From Diospyros lotus (Eukaryota; Streptophyta; Magnoliopsida; Ericales; Ebenaceae), in the NCBI RefSeq assembly GCF_014633365.1, contig NC_068351.1:20325366-20389365 (forward strand): a stretch of DNA of 64,000 nucleotides, given 5' to 3'. The notes under the pieces are model-generated. The model was not told the origin of the DNA. It saw nothing but the letters and a program-made list of their open reading frames with translations, and made no database searches. Positions 56,523 to 64,000 of the stretch are shown here, in pieces; the first letter of the stretch is position 1; every line of letters begins with the position of its first letter. Position numbers and translations under genes: made by a program.

Positions 56523-57096
56523 AAGTATGTCAAGGTGATATCTCGAGTTAGACATGTCTTGCATATTTACGTTTATCTGAGTATGCCATGCTCGTGTGTC
56601 TCTCATGCATTGTATGAACTGTTTTATGCCGTCACTTAGATGTTTATCATCTAACTTGGGCTATGCCCCTGGAACGTTTAATGTTCCAGCCAGGAACTGC
56701 TGCGGAGGCAAGGATGTGGCCGGTTGAGGGCCAATGGTGCTTAGTTTGTTAAGTCGTTGTAATGTTTGGAGGATTTAACATGCATTTCAGGTTGTAAACG
56801 AGTAGTTGTATATAGCAATTTTATCATTTGATCTGTATTATGTATTTTGCTATGGAAATACAATGTAAGAACTATGGTGTTTGGTATTAGTGTATTCGCT
56901 GCGTTGTATTAAGACTCGTTTAGGTTATTGATCTTGATAGTTAAACGGGCAAGACTGGGGTTCGCGGGGTTTTGTTTCTGCATGTGAAGATTGTTCTTGA
57001 AATACCGCGCGTGTTGAACTTAAAGAAAAAAAAAAAGAAGAGAAATCCCGGGAATACCCTTATAGTGACACGCCTGGCGAGACGGGGTGTTACAAT

Positions 57097-57110
57097 TGGT
57101 ATCAGAGCCC
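57097..57110 (+). other. Primer-binding site, tRNA-iMet type
   Basis: TGGTATCAGAGCCC, perfect over the 12 diagnostic bases, two bases after the LTR end. Confidence 0.9.
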
Positions 57111-60100
57111 TAGGTTAAAACCCTAGGACGATTTGACTAGGTTGTTGAATTTAGCATGATTTGAACTATTGAATGAGAACTTAGAACGGGATTATGGATT
57201 CTAGGAGACATTCGGCACATAGTCGAAATGGTATGGAGACTCTAGAGAGGTGAAATTTGAGGTTTTCAATTTGAATATACTTTCAGCGTCAAGGGAAGAC
57301 GAACAAGTTCTATTCACATCTTTTGGAAATTAGGAAGCTAGTGAAGAGGGTCGTCGAAATAAAAGAGATATATGATCCGAAACCTTTGAGGAATAAATAC
57401 TTTGGTGATTCTGGTACAACTTGAAGTATAGTATAAAATCTCTTTCGGAAGAATCTTAGTGAATCGTCTTAGTACCCTCCCGTTTGGGACATGTTAAATA
57501 ATGGTGGTGTCATGCCTTGACAAAGATAAGTGAAACGATGGAGATTATTAGGAGAACCTGTCAAGGGCGTGGGAAGGAAAAACGACTTGAAGATCTTAAG
57601 GTTAAGTTAGATATCCAAATTGAGGACTTAAGAAGAACGAATTCAGTTAGGGCTAACTAGTGAAAATCTCGAACGGAGACTTAGAGGAGGGGAGCCGATA
57701 GGTCATAAAGACAAAATCCCTGCTTGGAGATTTGGGGGTTTGTCGGTTGAAGTCTTTGAAATTATAATTGAAGAATACTAGATTTTTGCTGAAAGATGAA
57801 ATGTTGGATTGGGAGTTAGCATCGAACAATATGGGTCGAATGTAAGGGTGGTTCGACAAACCATAACTGAGGATTCGTAAGAATCGGAAACCGTAGATTG
57901 GAGATCATTAGTTAAAATCAATCTCACTAAATGTTGGGATAACTGATGGTTATTAAGAAGAAACAAGTTGTGAACGATTAGTCTGATATAACATAACCTA
58001 ATTGTAAGTCAGGTTTTGATCGAATGGTATAAGGATTCAAGGGAAAGAATGACTTGGTATAGATGGAGAATCCTAAGGAACGACCCGATAAGAAACCCAG
58101 GAAGATTCAATAAAAGCTTTTGAAAATAGAATTTGAGGATTTTAGGAATCCGAAATTGTTGATGGGGATATTGAGATAGAGAAACCAGAATTGATGACAG
58201 AGGAAATATTACCTTAAGAAAACGACTCATAGGAACGAGTCGTATATGTATGGTTTCATATGTTATTCAAGGGCAAAGAGAGTTAAGGTGTAGATTTAAG
58301 TCTTGTGAAAATTTTGGGAGATTATAGAAGAAAGAGCTATATCAGTGATATAGGTTTAGGATCTGACAAGGAAAACAAATCAGAATTGACTGAGGATCAA
58401 ATTCCTGTTTCGGAGTTTTTGGAAGTTTTCTTGGTGGCAACTGGAGATTTAGGTAACAGATTTTGGGTGGCAATAAGAATTTCTCTTTCAAGTAAAATTT
58501 TGGAATACGATCTAAACTTATTTCCCTTACATATGGTCACCACAAGACAAAGAGGGATCGACTGTTAATTAGCTATAGTTAGGGTCAAGGTGCGACCGAA
58601 AAATTATTTGGATATCAAACGCAAGAACCGCTTGTTTTGAAGATTAGAACTTTTCAGTTAAATTGGAAATTTGAGAGAATCTTTTGGCTTATAGAGGATT
58701 TGCAAAATGAAACCTTACTTGATGATTTTGAGATTGTAAGTAATATAAGGAACAACGATAGATTAGAAATTTGTGATTTAAGACGAACCTTGGAAATTAG
58801 AAAAAAAAAAAAGGGGATAAGTAAATTATGAGCATGACTTTGATGTTGCTAAAAACAAATTTATGCGTACTGTATATACTTAGAGATAAAATGGTATTTC
58901 AACCTATGGAGACAACTATATTTTAAGTTTGAAATGACTCTAGCCGATTTAAGAAGATACAAACTCAAAGAAAATAGTTAGCATAACGATGATTATCAAG
59001 GACTGAGAGGTAGTCATAAAAGTCTCGGGTTGAATTTTAAGGCACCAAGCAATGAGATAGGTTTGCTAAAGCTTGATTAAGCTCGTAAAGATATCTTGGG
59101 GCACGATTAGATCTTAACAAGTTAAAGTTGATCTTGGTAAATTCAAATAGAAAAATGGGATTGATGATTCAAAAAGTGAGGTGTCAAGTTGAAATAGGAT
59201 GTTAGAAGCATATACAGGAGGGTAGAGCTTTTAGAACTAGATAGACGGAACACATGATTGAAGCACAAGGAGTATAACTTTCTGATACGATAATAGCGCT
59301 GGGTGGATTTCTAGTAGTTTGGGAAGAAATAATTATAGTACCTGTAAGGGTAGTAGCAAGGGAGTGAGATTCCCTGATAAGTTGGAAACGAAAGGAGAAT
59401 AGACTTTGGAAGAAAATACGAGGTACTGGGAATGGACAAGGGTACCACTCAAATTGAGTGATATCTTCTTTAGAAAAGAAAAATCAGGAATCCAAGAGAT
59501 CAGGGATTTGGGCTGGTATTAAAAGAACCACTATAGTTCTCAAAAATGGAACGAGGAATTCTAGCGTAGTGATAACACCATTGGTGCTTGGCCTGTAACA
59601 ACGGATCTGAGCCTAAGGACTAAGGCAGAGGACTGATGGTTGGCTCGCGGTTTGGGGTGTGATACCCACGAATCAGAGCAACACAGTGAACTGTGGAGAC
59701 GGTCAGGTGCCAAGGTTTGGACGGCAACGTGGATGTTATGTACGGATTAGAGTCCAAGTTTCCTATGGGCCAAAGCATTGTGGTAGAATCCCTAACTGGT
59801 ATAAAAAGGTTGACATCTTGAAAGATGACCTAAGCGGGATAGTTGCCATGTGAATTATGATAGTCGATAGTCAAAAGAAAATCGGAAGAAGGAAATGTAA
59901 TCTCAAGCGACGAAATAATGTTTGGTGAGCTGTTAACGAAGACTTGTGAAGGATTCTTCTAGGATAATTGCATCCACGGCAGAAATTTGTGAAGTTAAGG
60001 TTACTAAAAAATGACAAGTACGTTCGAGAAATTTGGGAGTTGTGGTGAAACAGTAATTGTGTTCATAGGTCGGGCTAGGTTCTAAATAGGAATGGAACGA

Positions 60101-61396
60101 ACCCTGATATAGGCATATGTTATGAACTTGCTTAGGAAAATGTGCTTCTCGAATGTGGCATCTGGCAGAAATTTAACTCTAGTTATTGACTTATCTTTTA
60201 GTTTCGTGTGCCTATTAATACGCACCCCAAGAATTGTGAGCAATTGGCTCCGATTTAGTTGTTTCAAACCTTGCCTTTGATGATATAAAAAGGTTGGAGC
60301 AATGATAAGTATACCTAGGTACCCTTGAGAACATGAGCTGATGGATTGAAAGAGACAAAATCAATATAGGGATATGGTAAGTTATAAGTTGATAGGTAAT
60401 TGAAAGTGTTTTTCTTCTCGAGAGACATGCTGTGATTTGAGAAAACATATGATTAAGCTGTTATAAAGGAAGACGTGAGTTTTTAGTTCCACTATGAAAA
60501 TTTATTTGGGTTGCAAGACAGTAGGTTAAGCTGTTATAATTATGCTAGGTATTGTTGAAGACCCAGTGAGAATCAAAAGCTAACCAGAAAGGTTTCCTCT
60601 TAAGGAGTTGTGTGAAAACTAGATCGCCTAAGAAGGACAAGATTAAATTTACTCCTAGAATCGAGAATAATAGGGATCTTGATTAACTCAATAGAGAGAT
60701 TGTTCTCATGTGGAAAAAAATATGGCAATCTCTGTTTGGTTGAAGTAAAACACTTAGCGGTACTAAGTTGAAAAGCCACAAATGAAGGACGTGTACAAAT
60801 ATGGAAGGTTGTCAGTACATTGAGACGACACGGGAGTTCTAAGCTGAGATAAATTGATCTGATTGATGGATAGTGTTTTGGAAGAGAAATAGTAACATGT
60901 CAGGATGTTAGGCTATTGAAAGAGAAATTGTGTTTTTGGGACCTAAATGGATAATTTGCATGGCCAGCCGTAAGAGGCTGAGAAATTATCTCTAAAGATA
61001 ATATGCGATCGAGATAATTGGGAGAAAGATACGCTGAGTAAGTTCAATGTTATCAATTTCTGTGCCATCATGGAAGCCGAGTTAACTCAATCTTGGTGTG
61101 ATCCTGATATTGGGTTGGGAGATTTAGGAGCCAGATAAAAGGTAATTTGAGGACACAATTGGGAATGATATAGAGTTTATAAATTATTTTGGGAGTTGAG
61201 AAGCCGCCGGTATGGAACTACAACGAGATATTCTAGAAGATAAGAAACGAGTTTGGTAAACTCAAACCATATGAAGACATAAGCTATGAATGATTGTTAA
61301 GGACTAATAATGGTATTTAGGACATTGCAATCGGAAGTCAATCGCACTAGTAGTGATACAATTATCGCGGATCAAATTTCGAGGATGAAATTTATT
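57111..61396 (+). other. Interior of the young LARD-like element, no intact gene
   Basis: Only scraps suggest coding origin. At 58378-58470 the plus strand reads LTEDQIPVSEFLEVF, loosely like the protease-RT linker of gypsy pol (IPVVxEFPDVFPE), without further support. The last bases, 'caaatttcgaggatgaaatt', are the standard gypsy 3' end. The shared non-coding module is at 59601-59772. Confidence 0.5.
59601..59772 (+). repeat. Shared LARD module, copy C
   Basis: Ordered words 'acggatctga', 'ggttggctcgcggt', 'agtgaactgtggagacggtc', 'aggtgcc', 'tttggacggcaac' and 'aagtttcctatgggcc' align with copies A and B in the 35861 element. Confidence 0.75.
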
Positions 61397-61410
61397 AAAG
61401 GGGGGGAGAA
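61397..61410 (+). other. Polypurine tract
   Basis: 'aaagggggggagaa' immediately before the 3' LTR. Confidence 0.9.
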
Positions 61411-63848
61411 TGTAATACCCGGGAAGTTATTCAGAGTATAAATGATTTTTAAGGAAGGGTATAACTGGAATTAGCAAAAGAATAAGGCTATATGGCACAC
61501 TAACGTAGTCTTAGATGATTAAATCAGTCAGAGGGAGTAACCCGGACCTTAGATAGCTAAAGAAAATTATACAGTATCGACAAGTGATTCGAATTATGAT
61601 TTTTAGTAATGAAAGAAGTGGGATCGGGAACAGTTTTCAGTACAGCTGTCGACCGGGCTGAGAAAACCGAATCGACGTAGGAAACGTCCAGAAGATGAAC
61701 GGAGCACGTCAAAGACTAGTATTTAATGTGTAGAACAACCCTTAAGCGATTTCGGGTTGAATCAAATGGATTTAAGGTCAATTTGACCAATCGGGCCTAA
61801 GTGCAATTTTCTAATTTTGCCCAAGGGAGGTCAAGACGGTAATCTTTCAGGAGTCTTGAGGGTCAAATGAGATGTACTAAACTTGTGGGACTTAGAGGTA
61901 TATTTGGATTTATCAGGGGAGTTGTAAAAAGGGCAGAATTGTCATTTGAAGAAATCAGGGGTCAAAATGCAAAAAATGGAAAATGGCATAGTGTGAACGC
62001 GAAGGGATTTCGGCCGCCGCACTGCCACCGCACGTGGAGGCCGTTTCCGGCGATGGGACGGCCGAGGCTTGCTTGGGGAAGGTTGTATACGGCCAGGAGA
62101 ACACTTGGGGACCAAGCTTGGCCGTTGATTGGTCGGAAAAAGCTCGGATTTTTGATATAAATAGAGGCCGCGAGTTCGAGCTTTTGAAGCGTAAATCGAT
62201 TGAGTTTTTGAATGATTTTGAGCGAGTGATTAAGGGGCTTTTGGTCGCGAGGCATCAAGGATCGCTTTGGGCTCGATTTGAAGCATTTTGGTGCATGTTT
62301 GAGGGCCAATCGAAATCGGCCGAGGGTTAGAGGCGGACCGCGCAAGCCGGACCTGTAAATCGATTTTTGAAGGCCTCAACGATGTTGTTTCAGCCTGATT
62401 TTGGTGCCATTGGGATCGATTCTTCAAGAGCTTCAAGGGGGTACCGGTTTTGCAGTCATCGGAGGGGTCGTCGCCGGCGGGTCTTGAGGAAGAAGACGAC
62501 GCGCGTGGCTGCACGCGCCAGCCTCCACGCGCAGCCACGCGCAGGGCGCGTGAGAGCGCGTGCGAAGGGCTATTTTGGTAATTTTAATTCCAATATTTTT
62601 ATTTAATTATTCTAGGAATTATTGTGTTGAAATATTTCGGAAAATAGTTGAAGAAATAATTATTTTGGAATTAACGAGGAGAAAATTGGGAGAAAATAGA
62701 GAAAATTATGGAAAATTGAGGAAAATGGATTTTAACGCTTCCTTAATTAAATATGGTGTTTAGGAAGTACTGTGGCTCGAGGTTGAGATAAGTTCAAGCA
62801 TTTGGGATTTGGCACGCAAACCGAGGCGTTGCACGAGGATTGAGGCGATCTGAATACATTCGAGGTGAGTGGTTTGATTCCAACTTTTCCTTGTTTTGGA
62901 AGTGTTCTTAGGTGCTTGTGGTGAGTTCTAGTGAGCGGTTATACCCTCCTGGACATAAATTGTTTTACAAGGCTTTGCTTATGATCATTGTGTCGATATT
63001 TGCTACATTGCATTAACTGTTTATTTTAAAATGTTGGTGCATGGCGTGTAAATCTTCATATCATTTGGGGTCAAGTTTAATTGCATCGTTGGGTCCGTAT
63101 GGGGCGGGATGGGGTCTGCTTGAGATTGGGACAATGTTAATCCAGGTGAACGGGTGTCACACTGGGGGCACTCGAGGGAATAATGTTAAACCAGGTGAAC
63201 GGGTGTCACGACGGTGCACCCGAGGGATTAACGTTGGACCAGGTGAACGTGTGCCACAGTGGGGCATTCGAGGGATTAAGTATGTCAAGGTGATATCTCG
63301 AGTTAGACATGTCTTGCATATTTACGTTTATCTGAGTATGCCATGCTCGTGTGTCTCTCATGCATTGTATGAACTGTTTTATGCCGTCACTTAGATGTTT
63401 ATCATCTAACTTGGGCTATGCCCCTGGAACGTTTAATGTTCCAGCCAGGAACTGCTGCGGAGGCAAGGATGTGGCCGGTTGAGGGCCAATGGTGCTTAGT
63501 TTGTTAAGTCGTTGTAACGTTTGGAGGATTTAACATGCATTTCAGGTTGTAAACGAGTAGTTGTATATAGCAATTTTATCATTTGATCTGTATTATGTAT
63601 TTTGCTATGGAAATACAATGTAAGAACTATGGTGTTTGGTATTAGTGTATCCGCTGCGTTGTATTAAGACTCGTTTAGGTTATTGATCTTGATAGTTAAA
63701 CGGGCAAGACTGGGGTTCGCGGGGTTTTGTTTCTGCATGTGAAGATTGTTCTTGAAATACCGCGCATGTTGAACTTAAAGAAAAAAAAAAGAAGAGAAAT
63801 CCCGGGAATACCCTTATAGTGACACGCCTGGCAAGACGGGGTGTTACA
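61411..63848 (+). repeat. 3' LTR of the young LARD-like element
   Basis: 2,438 bp, near-identical to the 5' LTR, followed by the TSD CTAGC. The TATA box is at 62156-62164, the inverted repeat at 62501-62542 and the tandem repeat at about 63133-63277. Confidence 0.95.
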
Positions 63849-64000
63849 CTAGCGAGAGGAAGAGAGATCCAGTGAGGGCGAGAGCGAGGGAGAGCAAGAG
63901 ACATGCAGAGAGTAAGGGCGAGGGCGGGCGGACGAGCAAGAGGCAGCGAGGGTGAGAGAGAGTGAGAGTGAGGTTGAGAGAGGAAGGAGAAGAGAAGGGG
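63849..64000 (+). repeat. Purine-rich minisatellite of the hAT-like element, right part
   Basis: Continues the array interrupted at 54654 ('gagagatccagtgagggcga', 'gcaagagacatgcagagagt'). It runs off the window edge; the hAT right terminus is not seen. Confidence 0.75.

Larger units (their letters stand above)
54655..57094 (+). repeat. 5' LTR of the young LARD-like element
   Basis: 2,440 bp. Contains TATAAATAG at 55400-55408, a CACGCG-rich inverted repeat (55745-55786) and a 48-49-bp tandem repeat (56378-56522). Overlapping open frames on both strands (55111-55850) recur at identical offsets in the 3' LTR and are by-products of the GC-rich leader, not genes. Confidence 0.95.
54655..63848 (+). 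mobile_element. Young, non-autonomous large LTR retrotransposon (LARD-like)
   Basis: 9,194 bp with perfect CTAGC duplication (54650-54654 and 63849-63853). LTRs of 2,440 and 2,438 bp start TGTAATACCCGGG and end GGGGTGTTACA. By eye they differ at 9 substitutions and 2 single-base indels (about 0.4%). PBS and PPT are perfect. The 4.3-kb interior has no intact gag or pol, so recent movement must have used proteins from another element, probably a Del/Tekay-type gypsy. Confidence 0.95.

Noticed and set aside
56286..56639. 117-codon plus frame with repeated GERV words
   Set aside because: The repeats are the 48-49-bp tandem array of the LTR read in one frame; a copy is in the other LTR.

Overview
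The window is nuclear DNA from a repeat-rich flowering plant, most likely a eudicot with a large genome. It is AT-rich and intergenic-looking. It holds one recognisable host gene, an intronless zinc-finger homeodomain (ZHD) factor on the minus strand at 9313-9795. Almost everything else is transposable elements, many nested in one another. The species cannot be named from the sequence. Element boundaries were set by eye from terminal motifs, target-site duplications (TSDs), primer-binding sites (PBS) and polypurine tracts (PPT). Ages and clade names are inference.

Layout. 1-4660: Sirevirus-like Ty1/copia LTR fragments interrupted by a complete non-autonomous CACTA transposon (106-2181, TSD TTT). 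4661-9312: a decayed copia gag (minus) and AT-rich sequence. 9313-9795: the ZHD gene, with a probable copia solo LTR about 450 bp upstream of its start. 12067-20008: a 7.9-kb Ty3/gypsy element of Del/Tekay type (TSD TCGTC) with a broken gag-pol, split by a 2.3-kb solo LTR (15260-17583). 20009-23156: gypsy debris and a Tourist-like MITE. 23157-48774: pieces of a large gypsy LTR holding two big insertions. 48775-53878: leader, Sirevirus LTR and Tat/Athila-like LTR remnants. 53879-64000: a purine-rich hAT-like element split by a young 9.2-kb LTR element (54655-63848, TSD CTAGC).

The most interesting object is the LTR retrotransposon at 23580-34581. It lies on the minus strand, has a PBS matching tRNA-Asp, and its TSD is TTGAC/TTGAT. 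It shows no reverse transcriptase or integrase. It does carry an intact 219-codon intronless ORF of the LONELY GUY (LOG) family, enzymes that release active cytokinin from its nucleotide. Upstream of it lie an unrecognised second ORF (one in-frame stop) and a coiled-coil gag-like ORF (one stop, one frameshift). This looks like a non-autonomous retrotransposon that captured a hormone-activation gene.

A second theme is large LTR elements with decayed interiors (35861-46854 and 54655-63848). Their interiors share a roughly 175-bp non-coding module, present twice in one and once in the other. The 54655 element has LTRs that differ by only about 11 changes in 2.44 kb, so it moved recently although it has no intact coding sequence.
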